From assembly GCF_017776525.1 (NCBI RefSeq), contig NZ_JACVEW010000008.1:62001-126000 (forward strand): a DNA stretch of 64,000 bases, read 5' to 3'. The translations under genes were made by a program, and so were the position numbers. The notes beneath the pieces were generated by a model. The model had not been told where the DNA came from and ran no database searches. It was given only the letters and a program-made list of their open reading frames with translations. Below are positions 16,782-27,028 of the stretch, piece by piece; positions within the stretch are counted from its first letter, which is position 1, and the number at the start of each line of letters is the position of its first letter. This stretch comes from Marinobacterium alkalitolerans. GTDB taxonomy: Bacteria > Pseudomonadota > Gammaproteobacteria > Pseudomonadales > Balneatricaceae.

Positions 16782-18467
16782 ATGAAACGTATCACGATAA
16801 AAGCCTTGCTGTATGCCGGCTTCACCCTATTGGTCCTTTTGTTGGCGGCCAACAGTTATCTCAGCCTGTCTGCACTGGACCGGTCTCAGTCACGACTTGA
16901 TGAAACCATTAACGGGCCTGCCGAGAAGGTCAAGCTGAGCGGTCAGGTGCGCGCCAACCTGCTGGAGCTTGACCGCATGACCAAGAACATCATTCTGGCC
17001 CGTCGCACCGAAGTGCGTCAGCAGTCGGCGCAGGCATTCAGTGAGGCCCGTGGCACTCTGAATGAGCGGCTGGATGCGTTATCGGGTCTGGTGGATACGG
17101 CGCAAGGCCGCGAGGCACTGGAGATGTTCAACACTCAGTTATCCGAATATGTGGAGATCAGTGAGCGCGTAAGAGCCCTTATTGAGAACGGCAGTGTAGG
17201 CAGCCTTCAGTCTTCATCAGATGCCAATCGGCAGGCATTTGCGCTGCTGGAGCGTGAAGGCGATCCGGCACTGACAGAGGCTGAACAGGCCCTGAGGACG
17301 CTGGTACGCATTAATGATGCTGACATGGTAGCGGCGCTGGACCGTGCCACACAGCGTTACTCTGAAGCCCGTAACCAGCTCTTGAGTCTGCTGGCCGGGT
17401 CCGCTGTCATCGCCATTATTGTTGCAGCCCTGATCATAATGCGCATCAACGAGGTCAGCCGTATCGCCCAGCGTATTGGCCAGGGGGACTTGAGCCAGTC
17501 GTTTGATCCTGCTGCCAGTGACGCTGATATCTACGGTGTCTTGCGCGCCATGAATGAGCGCCTCAGGGACATAGTCAATGAGATCAAGGAGGCCTCAGGC
17601 AATGTCACTACGGGCAGTGTTGAAATGAGTAATACCGGGCAGCAGATCGCTCAGGGCGCTACCGAGCAGGCATCGTCGCTGGAAGAGGTGTCTTCTGCCA
17701 TGGAGCAGATGACAGCCAACGTCTCCCAGACCGCAGATAATGCCCGTCAGACCGAACAGATAGCGTTGCAGGCTGCAAAGGATGCACAGACCACGGGCGA
17801 TGCCGTACAACAGTCGGTGGGCGCCATGCAGGACATTGCTGAAAAGATCAGCATTATTGAAGAGATCGCCCGTCAAACCAACTTGCTGGCATTGAACGCG
17901 GCCATCGAGGCGGCACGTGCCGGCGAGCACGGTAAAGGGTTCACAGTGGTTGCGGCCGAGGTACGCAAGCTTGCCGAACGCAGTCAGAAAGCCGCGGGTG
18001 AAATCGTCGAACGCTCCAATAATACGCTTGAGGTATCCGAGCGGGCTGGCAAGTTGCTGCAGGATCTGGTGCCCAGCATTCAGCGGACCTCCGGGCTGGT
18101 GCAGGAGATCAGTGCCGCCAGCGTGGAGCAGGACAAGGGCGCGTCTGAGATCAACAAGGCGCTGCAGCAGCTGGATCAGGTCGTGCAACAGTCTGCTGCA
18201 TCTGCCGAAGAGATGGCCGCGACCTCTGAAGAACTTTCTGCCCAGGCCGAGCAGATGAATACAACGGTTGATTTCTTCCAGCTGGGGGGTGGGCAGGCCC
18301 AACAGGCCAAAAAGCAGTCCGGCCGTCAGGCGAAGCGTAATACCACCTCTTCCTGGACTCGCGGTGATTCTTCAAAGGCTTCAAGCACAGGGGCCGGTCA
18401 GCCTTTGAATGAGCGTGGCTCGGGCATCGACATTGATCTTGATGACGAAGAATTTGTCCGTTACTGA
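16782..18467 (+). CDS. methyl-accepting chemotaxis protein with C-terminal CheR-tether motif (561 aa)
   Basis: Classic transmembrane receptor: TM1 about 8-26, a periplasmic four-helix-bundle-type sensor about 30-195, TM2 about 201-220, HAMP about 221-270, then the signalling coiled coil with tip [21 protein letters not shown] split around 364-384. After the coiled coil comes a flexible Gly/Ser/Lys-rich linker and the extreme C terminus EFVRY, which fits the x-[HFYW]-x2-[HFYW] pentapeptide that tethers CheR. Start ATG 16782 follows AGGGGGATGA; the frame is open further upstream inside cheA. Ligand unknown. Confidence 0.93.
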   Translation: MKRITIKALLYAGFTLLVLLLAANSYLSLSALDRSQSRLDETINGPAEKVKLSGQVRANLLELDRMTKNIILARRTEVRQQSAQAFSEARGTLNERLDALSGLVDTAQGREALEMFNTQLSEYVEISERVRALIENGSVGSLQSSSDANRQAFALLEREGDPALTEAEQALRTLVRINDADMVAALDRATQRYSEARNQLLSLLAGSAVIAIIVAALIIMRINEVSRIAQRIGQGDLSQSFDPAASDADIYGVLRAMNERLRDIVNEIKEASGNVTTGSVEMSNTGQQIAQGATEQASSLEEVSSAMEQMTANVSQTADNARQTEQIALQAAKDAQTTGDAVQQSVGAMQDIAEKISIIEEIARQTNLLALNAAIEAARAGEHGKGFTVVAAEVRKLAERSQKAAGEIVERSNNTLEVSERAGKLLQDLVPSIQRTSGLVQEISAASVEQDKGASEINKALQQLDQVVQQSAASAEEMAATSEELSAQAEQMNTTVDFFQLGGGQAQQAKKQSGRQAKRNTTSSWTRGDSSKASSTGAGQPLNERGSGIDIDLDDEEFVRY

Positions 18468-18474
18468 GGTGCTT

Positions 18475-19008
18475 ATGGATGATCAAACCGAACTGGCACC
18501 CATGGATGCTATTCAAAGCCTGCAGATCCTTTCATTTGTACTGGATGAAGAGTGGTTTGGTGTAGAGATCAGTGGCATTCAGGAGGTGCTTGAGTATCGC
18601 AATGTCACTCAGGTGCCACGCACACCCGATTTCATGCTGGGGGTCATCAACCTGCGTGGTCGAGTGATTCCGGTGGTGGACCTGAGGCGTCAGTTTGAAA
18701 TGCATCTGTCCGCACCGACCGTGGATACCTGTATCGTGATCATTCACGTTGAAGTGGACGGTGAAAATACCCCGCTGGGTATCCTGGCCGACAGGGTGCA
18801 TGAGGTTGTCGAGATTGATACAGCCGATATCAAGCCGCCACCCAGAATCGGCAATCGCATCAAAACCGCGTTTATTTCGGGCATTGTGCGCCATGACGAG
18901 CACTTCATTATTCTGTTGCGGCTGTCGAAAGTCTTTGCGCCTGAAGAGCTGGATCTGGTGAGGGAGCAGGTGTCTCAGGAAGAACCAGCCGAATGGGATG
19001 ATGTATGA
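18475..19008 (+). CDS. cheW: chemotaxis coupling protein CheW (177 aa)
   Basis: Adaptor linking receptors to CheA. The CheW fold is clear: LSFVLDEEWFGVEI, VPRTPDFMLGVINLRGRVIPVVDLR (split across residues 45-70) and GILADRVHEVVEI, ending with FIILLRLSKVF. ATG 18475 lies 7 bp after the receptor stop with a GAGGTGC ribosome site. The stop overlaps the cheR start (ATGA). Confidence 0.95.
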   Translation: MDDQTELAPMDAIQSLQILSFVLDEEWFGVEISGIQEVLEYRNVTQVPRTPDFMLGVINLRGRVIPVVDLRRQFEMHLSAPTVDTCIVIIHVEVDGENTPLGILADRVHEVVEIDTADIKPPPRIGNRIKTAFISGIVRHDEHFIILLRLSKVFAPEELDLVREQVSQEEPAEWDDV

Positions 19009-19847
19009 ATGCCGGTAATTCCGGTTCCCTGAGCGCACGTGACCATCGCAAGGTGGCGCAGTTTATTGAGCAGGCTGTTGGCATCCAGCTGCCCGAGCAT
19101 AAGCGAAGTCTGATTGAGGTGCGGCTGCGAAAGCGCCTCAAGGAGACACGCTACACGAATGTGTCTGACTATATCGATTACGCCCTGTCAGAAGAGGGGG
19201 CGGTAACAGAGCAGCCTCGGCTGATTGATGCCATTACAACAAACAAGACTGCTTTTTTCAGGGAGCCGGCGCATTTTCAGGTGCTGTCACACTGGATCAT
19301 CGAACAGCAAGAGGCAGGGCAGTCGGGGTTCAAGTTATGGAGTGCGGCCTGCTCAACAGGTGAAGAGCCCTATACGCTTGCGATGGTGATGGCTGAGCTC
19401 CAGGGGCAATCGGGGAGCCTGAACTTTGATGTCCTGGCGACGGATATCTCTGAAACCGTACTGCAGAAGGCCGCAGGCGCAACCTATAGTGCGGAGTCGA
19501 TAGAACCTATCCCTTTGCCTCTGAGAGAAAACTATTTGCTGCGCAGCCTCAAGCAAACGCCCCCTTTGTACCGGGTGACGAAAGAGCTGCGTGAGCGTGT
19601 CCGGTTTGGCCGCTTTAATTTGATCAGCGGCAGTTACCCAAGCAAGCCAGGTTTTGACGCCATATTCTGCCGCAATGTCATGATCTACTTCAGCGCAGAT
19701 GACCGTGCGCGGGTGATTCGACAACTGCATGCGGCCCTGAAGCCGGGGGGGCTTCTGTTCATCGGCCACTCGGAGAGCATCGGCCCTGTCCATCCGGGGT
19801 TTGAAACCGTGGCTCCCACCGTATACCGGCGAAGTGATGGAGGATGA
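19005..19847 (+). CDS. cheR: chemotaxis protein methyltransferase CheR (280 aa)
   Basis: SAM-dependent glutamate methyltransferase acting on receptor adaptation sites. N-terminal helical domain (about 8-80) with the basic [12 protein letters not shown] helix, [14 protein letters not shown], the SAM motif [35 protein letters not shown] and [11 protein letters not shown]. Full length. Overlaps cheW by 4 bp and ends one base before cheB. It is the natural partner of the EFVRY tail on the receptor two genes upstream. Confidence 0.96.
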   Translation: MNAGNSGSLSARDHRKVAQFIEQAVGIQLPEHKRSLIEVRLRKRLKETRYTNVSDYIDYALSEEGAVTEQPRLIDAITTNKTAFFREPAHFQVLSHWIIEQQEAGQSGFKLWSAACSTGEEPYTLAMVMAELQGQSGSLNFDVLATDISETVLQKAAGATYSAESIEPIPLPLRENYLLRSLKQTPPLYRVTKELRERVRFGRFNLISGSYPSKPGFDAIFCRNVMIYFSADDRARVIRQLHAALKPGGLLFIGHSESIGPVHPGFETVAPTVYRRSDGG

Positions 19848-19848
19848 G

Positions 19849-20913
19849 ATGATCAAGGTTCTGATCGTAGATGACTCGGCCGTGGTGCGCCAGGGGCTGA
19901 CTGAAGTATTGGAAGCGGACCCGGCAATCGAAGTGATAGGCGCGGCTGCAGACCCCTATCTGGCAGTTGAAAAGATGCGCCGCCTGAAACCGGATGTCAT
20001 CACACTGGATGTTGAGATGCCACGCATGGATGGCATCACCTTCTTACGTAAGCTGATGTCACAGCACCCCATTCCGGTTGTCATTTGCTCTTCGCTGGTT
20101 GGGGAGGGAAGCGACACGCAAATCAAGGCACTGGAATACGGCGCCGTTGATATCATCGCAAAACCTGCGTTTGGTACTCGCCAGTTTCTGCAGGAAAGCA
20201 GGACGCGTATTCAGGACTCGGTCAAAGCGGCGGCCGAGGCGCGTCTCAAAAAGTTGCCGGTGATGCAGTCCCGCCAGAGTCAGCCCAAGCTCTCGGCTGA
20301 TGCGGTTCTCTCATCTTCTTCCATTAGACCCATGACGGAAACGACCGAGAAGATCGTGGCAATTGGCGCTTCGACCGGGGGAACCGAAGCCGTTCGCGTG
20401 ATTCTGGAAGCCATGCCCGCGAACTGTCCGGCACTTGCCATCGTGCAACATATGCCAGAAGGCTTTACCCGCTCATTCGCCAAGCGGCTTGATCAGTTGT
20501 GCGATATAAAAGTCAAAGAAGCGGAGGACGGGGATACGCTGCTGCGTGGCCATGCCCTGATCGCGCCCGGCAACCGGCATATGCTGATTCAACGCAGCGG
20601 TGCCCGCTATTACGTTCAGCTGCGCGACGGGCCTTTGGTAACCCGTCACCGTCCTTCAGTGGATGTGCTGTTCCGGTCTGCTGCGCGGCATGCTGGGCGA
20701 AATGCTCTGGGGGTTATTTTGACCGGCATGGGCGATGACGGGGCCGCGGGCATGCTGGAGATGCGAGAAGCGGGTGCTGCCACCCTGGGGCAGGATGAAA
20801 GCTCAAGTGTCGTCTACGGCATGCCCCGTGAGGCGTTTGCTCGGGGAGGGGTAGAGCATCAATTTCCGCTCAGCCAGATGGCCTCGGCGCTGCTGAAAGT
20901 GACCGGAATGTAG
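19849..20913 (+). CDS. cheB: protein-glutamate methylesterase/deamidase CheB (354 aa)
   Basis: Receiver domain ([23 protein letters not shown] phosphoacceptor Asp, CSSL, AKPA) joined by a linker at about 125-165 to a CheB methylesterase domain. The catalytic triad is visible: Ser in GASTGGTEA, His in VQHMPEGF and Asp in [10 protein letters not shown]. Of two upstream ATGs, 19849 is preferred because GGAGG lies 5 bases before it and it starts one base after the cheR stop. Last gene of the operon; convergent with the Na/Pi transporter gene with no obvious terminator in the 30-bp gap. Confidence 0.96.
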   Translation: MIKVLIVDDSAVVRQGLTEVLEADPAIEVIGAAADPYLAVEKMRRLKPDVITLDVEMPRMDGITFLRKLMSQHPIPVVICSSLVGEGSDTQIKALEYGAVDIIAKPAFGTRQFLQESRTRIQDSVKAAAEARLKKLPVMQSRQSQPKLSADAVLSSSSIRPMTETTEKIVAIGASTGGTEAVRVILEAMPANCPALAIVQHMPEGFTRSFAKRLDQLCDIKVKEAEDGDTLLRGHALIAPGNRHMLIQRSGARYYVQLRDGPLVTRHRPSVDVLFRSAARHAGRNALGVILTGMGDDGAAGMLEMREAGAATLGQDESSSVVYGMPREAFARGGVEHQFPLSQMASALLKVTGM

Positions 20914-20943
20914 AAGCTGCCTTTCACCTCACTCCCGGCCCTG

Positions 20944-22578
20944 TCAGGGTTCGTTGTGCAACAGGGTCGCACGGTGCTGAACCGGTGTTGTACTGCTCCA
21001 GTAACGCGATGCCTTTTCGGCCTGCTCGCCCAGGCGATGTATGTGGCTCAGTGCGTCCAGAAGTGTGACGGAATCCGAGGGTGACAGCTGGCTGGACAGG
21101 GTCTGGTTCAGCAGATGGCTTTTCAGGTGTTGATACTCCCGCTCCATCTGGTGCTTCATCCGGTGGGTTTCGTACCCCTGAGTGGCCTGGTCATCCCGCA
21201 CTTCACAGGCATCAATCAGGTGAATCACGGCTTGCTGGTACTCATGGATGCTGGAGCGCACCCCCGAATCTTCCAGCTGCTCAAACACCGGGTAGTATTC
21301 GGGCAGACGTGCGGCCAATCGGGCCATTTCGCTGAGGTAGCGAGCCACACGCAGCGATATGGGCAGGGTTTCGCTGATCTCGGCGCTCAGGTTCTGTCGT
21401 GCTAGTTCCTGGTTAAAGCTGCCGATACGGCCAATCAACTGGTTCAGGCTCTCGTACTGTTGCTCCAGCCGTCCGGCGGCGCCGCGCTCGGCACTGATCG
21501 CCTCGCGTGCCATACGGCTGCAGATACGGCTCACGCGGGCGAGCTCCATGTTGATTGCTTCAACGGCCAGAGAGGGGGTGGTCAGGATGTTGTTATCCAG
21601 ATAGCGCGGCTTGGCCTCGCTCTCCTCCTCGGTACGAAAGCGTTTTTTCAGGAACCCGACCATGCGGTCGGTCAGCGGCCACATCAGCGCCACGCCCACA
21701 ACATTGAACAGCGTATGAAACAGCGCCAGCATGGTGACCAGGTCAAAGTCTGCCGCGTTGATTCGGTTCAGAAAGCTCGCCATCAAGATCAGGAATATCA
21801 ACCCCACCAAACCGGTCAGCAGGTTGAAAATGACATGGGCTGCGGAGATGCGCTTGGCATTGGGTGTGGCACCGATAGAGGCCATCAGGGCGGTAGTGGT
21901 GGTGCCGACGTTGGCGCCGATGACCAGTGCCGCGGCAGCGGCCAGTGTGATGCTGCCGGAGTGTACCAGCGACAGGGCGATGGCAATGACGGCAGCCGAG
22001 GCCTGCATCAGAAAGGTCATGGCGATCCCGGCCACCACGAACAGGGCCAGCGCCAGTGGGCTGCTGCCGAATTCGGCCAGGGGCAGGCTGTCACTCAAGC
22101 CGTCAAAGCTGGCGCGCAGGAAGTCCAGCCCGATAAAGAACAGGCCAAAGCCCACCAGTGCGGTGCCCAGATGGGCCGGCCGGCTGTTGTTGCCGGTAAT
22201 CCGCAAGACCATGCCCAGACCGATCAGCGGCAGTGCAAAGGCACTGATCTTGACCTTGAAACCGATCAGAGCGACCAGCCAGCCCACCATTGTCGTGCCG
22301 ATATTGCTGCCGTAGATGATGGAAACCGACTGCGCCAGAGACAGCAGGCCTGCGTTCACGAAACCCAGTGTGGCGACGGTGACGGCACTGGAGGATTGCA
22401 CCATCGCAGTGATCAGTGCACCGGAGAGTACTCCTTTCAGGCGTGAGCCGGTCGCACGTTCCAGCGTGGCCTTGAGTGAACGGCCGGCGGCCTGTTTCAG
22501 GCCATTGGTCAGCAGCTGCATGCCCAGCAGAAACAGGCCGATACCGCCAAACAGTTGGCCCAGCATTTCCAGTGACAT
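20944..22578 (-). CDS. Na/Pi cotransporter family protein with PhoU-like tail (544 aa)
   Basis: Two inverted Na_Pi_cotrans repeats in the first 310 residues carry the duplicated QSSSAVT (residues 61-67) and QASAAVIA motifs characteristic of SLC34/NptA-type transporters. A soluble helical domain of about 200 residues follows, resembling PhoU. Predicted inner-membrane sodium/phosphate transport. ATG 22578 is chosen because GGAGGAG lies 8 bases upstream; an ATG at 22605 has no ribosome site. Substrate assignment is by family only. Confidence 0.9.
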   Translation of the reverse strand: MSLEMLGQLFGGIGLFLLGMQLLTNGLKQAAGRSLKATLERATGSRLKGVLSGALITAMVQSSSAVTVATLGFVNAGLLSLAQSVSIIYGSNIGTTMVGWLVALIGFKVKISAFALPLIGLGMVLRITGNNSRPAHLGTALVGFGLFFIGLDFLRASFDGLSDSLPLAEFGSSPLALALFVVAGIAMTFLMQASAAVIAIALSLVHSGSITLAAAAALVIGANVGTTTTALMASIGATPNAKRISAAHVIFNLLTGLVGLIFLILMASFLNRINAADFDLVTMLALFHTLFNVVGVALMWPLTDRMVGFLKKRFRTEEESEAKPRYLDNNILTTPSLAVEAINMELARVSRICSRMAREAISAERGAAGRLEQQYESLNQLIGRIGSFNQELARQNLSAEISETLPISLRVARYLSEMARLAARLPEYYPVFEQLEDSGVRSSIHEYQQAVIHLIDACEVRDDQATQGYETHRMKHQMEREYQHLKSHLLNQTLSSQLSPSDSVTLLDALSHIHRLGEQAEKASRYWSSTTPVQHRATLLHNEP

Positions 22579-22648
22579 CAGGCGTTCTCCTCCATGAAGC
22601 GTCATTTTAAGCTAGCAAAGTGTGCCCCTTCGGTCGAGAGGTGGGCCG

Positions 22649-23716
22649 CTAATGCTCAAGCGCGACGGATTTGATCAAGGCCACCATCGACTGGCCCGGC
22701 TCAAGTGCCAGCTGGTCGCAGGCGCGGCGGGTGAGCATGACGGGTAAAAGTGCTTTGCCAAAACTGACGGTCACCTGCATACGGCCCGGATCCAGGGGGG
22801 ACAGCGACTCGATACGTACCGGTAACTGGTTCTGCAGGCTGGTGTCCGGTACCGGCTGTGCGGCCAGAGATACATCGCGGGCATGGATGGAGACCCGAAT
22901 ACTTTGCCCGGGCTCGAGCTGCTCGGCCGGGACCCAGATCAGCGGCGCTTCCGGCGCGCAGCGAATGCCGGCCAGTGCATAGTCGTTATCGACCTGTTCG
23001 ACTTGCCCCTGCAGCAGTGCCTGTGCATCCGCCGTGATGGCCCCGGTGTGTGACAGCAGCTCGACCGGGTTTCCGGATTGGGCCACTTGCCCGTCCGAGA
23101 GGCAGACCAGGTGGTCTGCCAGACGCACCACTTCATCAGGTGCGTGGGTTACATACAGGATCGGGATCAGGTGACGGTCGTGCAGATCACGTATCAGCTC
23201 GAGAATCAGGTGACGTGAGGTCTGGTCCAGCGCGCTCAAGGGTTCATCCAGCAGCAGCAGGCGAGGGCGGCTCAACAGCGCCCGCGCCAGTGCAACCCGC
23301 TGGCGCTGCCCCCCCGAAAGCGTGGCGGGCCGGCGTGCCAGCAGTTCGGACAGTTGTAAGCGGTCCATGATCCAGGCCGAGTCCATTTGCGGGCCCTTGC
23401 GTGCATAGCGGTCGGCAAAGGTCAGGTTGTCGGCGACACTGAGGTGCGGAAACAGCCGGCTGTCCTGAAACACCATGCCCACGTCCCGTTTGTCCGAGGC
23501 CAGAAACTGCTGTTGTGAGCTGTCCTGCCAGACCTCTCCCCGGAAATGGACTAGCCCCTCCTGTGCCGGCTCAAGACCGGCCAGCAGCCGTAGCAGGGTA
23601 GACTTGCCGCATCCCGAGGGGCCGAACAGTGCGGTGATGCCGTTGGTCGGCAGCTTCAGGTCGAGTGCCAGCCGAAACGGGCCATAGCGGTGTGACACTC
23701 GCACGTGGAGGGTCAT
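22649..23716 (-). CDS. modC: molybdate ABC transporter ATP-binding protein ModC (355 aa)
   Basis: ATPase of the molybdate importer. Walker A GPSGCGKST, Q-loop FQDSRLFPHL, signature LSGGQRQRVALARAL and Walker B LLLLDEPLSALD are all intact. The C-terminal part (about 290-355) is a Mop-type domain, which separates ModC from sulfate or iron ATPases. Its ATG overlaps the modB stop (ATGA). No ModE box is evident upstream of modA. Confidence 0.94.
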   Translation of the reverse strand: MTLHVRVSHRYGPFRLALDLKLPTNGITALFGPSGCGKSTLLRLLAGLEPAQEGLVHFRGEVWQDSSQQQFLASDKRDVGMVFQDSRLFPHLSVADNLTFADRYARKGPQMDSAWIMDRLQLSELLARRPATLSGGQRQRVALARALLSRPRLLLLDEPLSALDQTSRHLILELIRDLHDRHLIPILYVTHAPDEVVRLADHLVCLSDGQVAQSGNPVELLSHTGAITADAQALLQGQVEQVDNDYALAGIRCAPEAPLIWVPAEQLEPGQSIRVSIHARDVSLAAQPVPDTSLQNQLPVRIESLSPLDPGRMQVTVSFGKALLPVMLTRRACDQLALEPGQSMVALIKSVALEH

Positions 23717-24399
23717 GGCATGACCTCGGCAGGTTTGCGTCGCTGGGCTGTATACAGTGCCAGAAGTGCTGCCGCCGAAAAGGCCAGCATCCCGCCGGCA
23801 AGCCAGTGCGCACGGCTGTAGTCGAGTGTCTCCACATGGTCATACAGGATAATGGACAGGACCTGGGTTTCACCCGGGATATTGCCACCGATCATCAGTA
23901 CAACACCAAATTCGCCCATCGTATGGGTAAAGCCCAGTATGCCGGCGGTCAGGAAGCTGCGTTTGCACAGGGGGATCACCAGCCGGCGGAGCCGATCGAG
24001 GGGGCCGGCTCCCAGCGTTTTGGCCGCCTGCAACAGGCCTTCGTCCAGCTGCTCGAAGCCGCTTTGCAGGGGTTGCACCACAAATGGCAGGGAGTAGAGC
24101 ATGGAGCCGATCAGCAGCCCCGTGAAGCTGAATGCAAGGGGGCTGTCGGTCAGCGCATTCCAGGGAGCGCCCAGACCCCCCTGAGGCGAGAAGGCCAGCA
24201 GCAGGTAGAACCCCAGTACGGTGGGAGGCAACACCAGAGGCAGTGCAACCAGCGACTCGATGACCGTTTTCCAGCGCCTGCGCGTATGGGACAGCCACCA
24301 GGCCAGCGGTGTCCCCAGCAGCATCAGCATTAGGGTGGTGGTGCCGGCCAGTTTGAGCGTCAGTCCGATTGCGGCCAGGTCCTGCTCAGTCAGTCCCAT
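23713..24399 (-). CDS. modB: molybdate ABC transporter permease ModB (228 aa)
   Basis: Inner-membrane permease with five or six hydrophobic helices. The EAA-type cytoplasmic loop that contacts ModC is visible as EGLLQAAKTLGAGPLDRLRRLVIP, residues about 136-159, and PLVLPPTVLGFYLL is a typical ModB stretch. It overlaps modA by 14 bp at its start and modC by 4 bp at its end, so the three are translationally coupled. Confidence 0.94.
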   Translation of the reverse strand: MGLTEQDLAAIGLTLKLAGTTTLMLMLLGTPLAWWLSHTRRRWKTVIESLVALPLVLPPTVLGFYLLLAFSPQGGLGAPWNALTDSPLAFSFTGLLIGSMLYSLPFVVQPLQSGFEQLDEGLLQAAKTLGAGPLDRLRRLVIPLCKRSFLTAGILGFTHTMGEFGVVLMIGGNIPGETQVLSIILYDHVETLDYSRAHWLAGGMLAFSAAALLALYTAQRRKPAEVMP

Positions 24400-25123
24400 G
24401 CGGTACCTCGTAGCCGTATTGGCGAATCAGCACGCGCGCCTCCTGGCTGTTCAGAAAGCGCATGAAGGTGTCCGCCAGCGCATTATCACGGCTGGGCGTC
24501 AGCCGGACCAACTGTTGCTCGATGGGAGCGTGCTGCGTATCGGGTAGTCGCGTCCACTGCCGTGCCGGGACCGATCTCTGCAGCAGGAGTGATACGGCTA
24601 CCAGCCCCTGATCCACATTGCCGGAGTCCACAAACTGGAACGCCTGCGCAATATTGGTCCCCTGCACCGGTTTCACGCTGCTCCAGAGGCCATTGGCGCT
24701 CAGGAGCTCCCGTGCTGCCTGACCATAGGGAGCGGTTTTGGGATTGGCGATGGCCAGACGGCCCGGCCTGATGGCGCTGAGGGATGAAGGGGTTTCTCGG
24801 GGCTGCCAGAGGGCCAGTTGACCGATGGCGTAGGTCTGGCGTGAGCCCTGAAGCGCATAGCCTTCCTGCTCCAGTCGGGTGGGGCGTTCACGGTCCGCCG
24901 CAAAAAATATGTCAAAAGGCGCGCCCTGCCGGATTTGTGCATACAGGACGCCAGTTGAAGCCGTACTGATACGAATATCCTGCAGGCCGTGCGGGTCGAA
25001 TGCGTGTACCAGCTGTTCAAGCGGATACGCGAAGTTGGCCGCAACTGCCAGACGCAGGCTCTCGGCGTGTGCACCCGTCGAGAGCAAACAAAGAAGCAGC
25101 AGGCTGTATGTGATGGATTTCAT
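24386..25123 (-). CDS. modA: molybdate ABC transporter substrate-binding protein ModA (245 aa)
   Basis: Periplasmic binding protein. The signal peptide (about 1-20, LLLLCLLSTGAHA then ESLRLAVAANF) is clear, and the mature N terminus with LAVAANF and the later FDIFFAADRERP and IANPKTAPYG match ModA oxyanion-binding proteins. Slightly shorter than average. First gene of modABC; it begins 32 bp after comF on the same strand, so read-through from comF is possible. Confidence 0.93.
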   Translation of the reverse strand: MKSITYSLLLLCLLSTGAHAESLRLAVAANFAYPLEQLVHAFDPHGLQDIRISTASTGVLYAQIRQGAPFDIFFAADRERPTRLEQEGYALQGSRQTYAIGQLALWQPRETPSSLSAIRPGRLAIANPKTAPYGQAARELLSANGLWSSVKPVQGTNIAQAFQFVDSGNVDQGLVAVSLLLQRSVPARQWTRLPDTQHAPIEQQLVRLTPSRDNALADTFMRFLNSQEARVLIRQYGYEVPHGTD

Positions 25124-25155
25124 GCTGTATTCCGGCCGAACATGCGTCTGCCAAT

Positions 25156-25863
25156 TTAGCGAACCTCCGGTGTTCTGGCCAGCACCCAGACATCAACCTG
25201 CTGTGCACCGGCCTGCTTCAGCAACCCCGCCAGGGTGTTTACGGTGGTGCCGGTGGTCATCACATCGTCAACCAACGCAACATGCGCAGGAGGCGTGCAC
25301 TCAACTGCAAAGGCATCCGCCAGATTGCGTCGCCGTGTTTGAAGGTCCAGCTCAGCCTGATGTGGGGTGGGGCGTATTTTGTGCACGTCTTCCCGGACCG
25401 GACAGGCGATTTCCTGTGCCAGCACGCTGGCCAGCAGCCGGGCTTGATTGAAGCCTCGTTTGGACTCGCTGGCAAGGTGCATGGGCACGGGAATGATCGC
25501 GTCCGGCCAGGTTCTGTGTTCATGGTGCAGTTTCAGATAGGTGGCCAGCAGCTGCCCCAGCCAGCCGAGCGGGTTGGGTTTGCGCCGGTATTTCAGAGCA
25601 GGGAGGATCTGGTTTAACGGAAAGTCATAGCGAAAGGCCGCCAGGCTGTGGTCAAAGCAGGGAGGCTTCCTGCGGCAGGCTGCGCAGGCATATTCAGCCA
25701 GGCCGGGTGGCAGGGGCAACGCACACCGGGGGCAAAAGGAAATCAGCCAGGGCAGGTCCGCATGACAGCCTTCACACAGACCGCTTTGAACCGCCGTGTA
25801 GATGCCGCAAAGGCTACATTTCTGTTTAATAAATGAGCAGTAGTTTATCGTGTGCGTAAACAT
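25156..25863 (-). CDS. comF: ComF family phosphoribosyltransferase-like protein (235 aa)
   Basis: N-terminal Cys-rich zinc-binding region (KCSLCG, GLCEGC, FCPRCA, CAACRR within residues 15-65) and a C-terminal type I phosphoribosyltransferase domain with the PRPP loop VALVDDVMTTGTTVN. ComF proteins are needed for DNA uptake in competent bacteria, though the biochemical role is not settled. It diverges from bioB, as in many gammaproteobacteria. Full length. Confidence 0.92.
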   Translation of the reverse strand: MFTHTINYCSFIKQKCSLCGIYTAVQSGLCEGCHADLPWLISFCPRCALPLPPGLAEYACAACRRKPPCFDHSLAAFRYDFPLNQILPALKYRRKPNPLGWLGQLLATYLKLHHEHRTWPDAIIPVPMHLASESKRGFNQARLLASVLAQEIACPVREDVHKIRPTPHQAELDLQTRRRNLADAFAVECTPPAHVALVDDVMTTGTTVNTLAGLLKQAGAQQVDVWVLARTPEVR

Positions 25864-25866
25864 AGG

Positions 25867-25894
25867 TTGACAGTTCCCTCTGTCGATTTATGAT
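25867..25894 (+). promoter_or_regulatory. sigma-70 promoter of bioBFHCD
   Basis: A perfect -35 TTGACA (25867-25872) and TATGAT (25889-25894) are separated by 16 bp, about 70 bp before bioB. It lies four bases from the comF start codon on the other strand. I see no canonical BirA operator across it. Confidence 0.75.
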
Positions 25895-25963
25895 GAGATC
25901 CAGTTTTCATCGTGCGCCTTAATACCCGCGCCACACCGATTATGTCACAAGGGGATTGACGTT

Positions 25964-27019
25964 ATGCAAAGCCAGGCTGATGTGCGCCATGACTGGACTG
26001 AACAGGAAGTCCGTGAGCTGTTTGAATTGCCCATGAACGACCTGCTGTTTCAGGCGCAAAGTGTTCATCGCCAGCACTTCAATCCCAACGAGGTTCAGGT
26101 CAGCACTCTGCTGTCGATCAAAACGGGAGCCTGCCCGGAAGACTGTAAATACTGCCCGCAGAGTGCCCACTACAATACCGGGCTGGAAAAGCAGCGCCTG
26201 ATGGAAGTGGAAGCGGTATTGAACAAGGCGAAGCAGGCCAAGGAGGCGGGCTCTACCCGTTTCTGCATGGGGGCCGCCTGGAAGCATCCGACTGATCGTG
26301 ACATGCCCTACGTGATCGAAATGATCAAGGGCGTGAAAGCGATGGGGCTGGAAACCTGCATGACACTGGGCATGCTGAAGGAGTCACAGGCGGAACAGCT
26401 GGCTGAAGCGGGGCTGGACTATTACAACCATAACCTGGATACCTCGCCGGAGTTTTACGACAAGATCATTACGACGCGCACCTACGAAGACCGTCTGGAT
26501 ACGCTGCAACACGTCCGCGACTCCGGCATGAAGATCTGCAGTGGCGGTATTCTGGGCATGGGTGAAACCGCCAAGGATCGCTACGGTCTGCTGATGCAGC
26601 TGGCCAACCTGCCGCAGCAGCCGGAATCGGTGCCGATCAACATGCTGGTGAAGGTACAGGGCACGCCTCTGGAAGACGTGGAGGATCTGGACCCGCTGGA
26701 ATTCATCCGTACCATCGCCGTGGCCCGAATCATGATGCCGAAATCCCATGTGCGCCTGTCTGCCGGCCGTGAGCAGATGTCTGACGAGCTGCAATCCATG
26801 GCGTTCTTTGCCGGTGCCAACTCCATTTTCTACGGCGAGTGCCTGCTGACCACGCCGAACCCGGAAACCCACCGTGATCTGCAGCTGTTCAAGCGCCTGG
26901 GCATTCGTCCGGAGCAGCGAATTGAAGATTCTGATGCGGATCAGGAGCAGAAGCTGGCCGCCGAGATCCAGGCGCAACAGGACGCTGAGCTGTTCGTTGA
27001 TGCCACCGCCACGCACTGA
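25964..27019 (+). CDS. bioB: biotin synthase (351 aa)
   Basis: Radical-SAM enzyme inserting sulfur into dethiobiotin, the last step of biotin synthesis. The 4Fe-4S radical-SAM motif is [13 protein letters not shown] (CxxxCxxC). Residues for the second cluster lie in [27 protein letters not shown] and the RLSAGRE arginine. Full length. Start ATG 25964 is preceded by GGGGATTGACGTT. First gene of the five-gene biotin operon; bioF starts 9 bp after the stop. Confidence 0.98.
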   Translation: MQSQADVRHDWTEQEVRELFELPMNDLLFQAQSVHRQHFNPNEVQVSTLLSIKTGACPEDCKYCPQSAHYNTGLEKQRLMEVEAVLNKAKQAKEAGSTRFCMGAAWKHPTDRDMPYVIEMIKGVKAMGLETCMTLGMLKESQAEQLAEAGLDYYNHNLDTSPEFYDKIITTRTYEDRLDTLQHVRDSGMKICSGGILGMGETAKDRYGLLMQLANLPQQPESVPINMLVKVQGTPLEDVEDLDPLEFIRTIAVARIMMPKSHVRLSAGREQMSDELQSMAFFAGANSIFYGECLLTTPNPETHRDLQLFKRLGIRPEQRIEDSDADQEQKLAAEIQAQQDAELFVDATATH

Positions 27020-27028
27020 GGCGCGCCC

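Noticed and set aside
25844-25900. BirA operator at the bioB promoter
   Set aside because: GTAAAC and GGTTGACA are near each other but the half-sites are only 2-3 bp apart and imperfect, unlike the TTGTAAACC-N15-GGTTTACAA arrangement.
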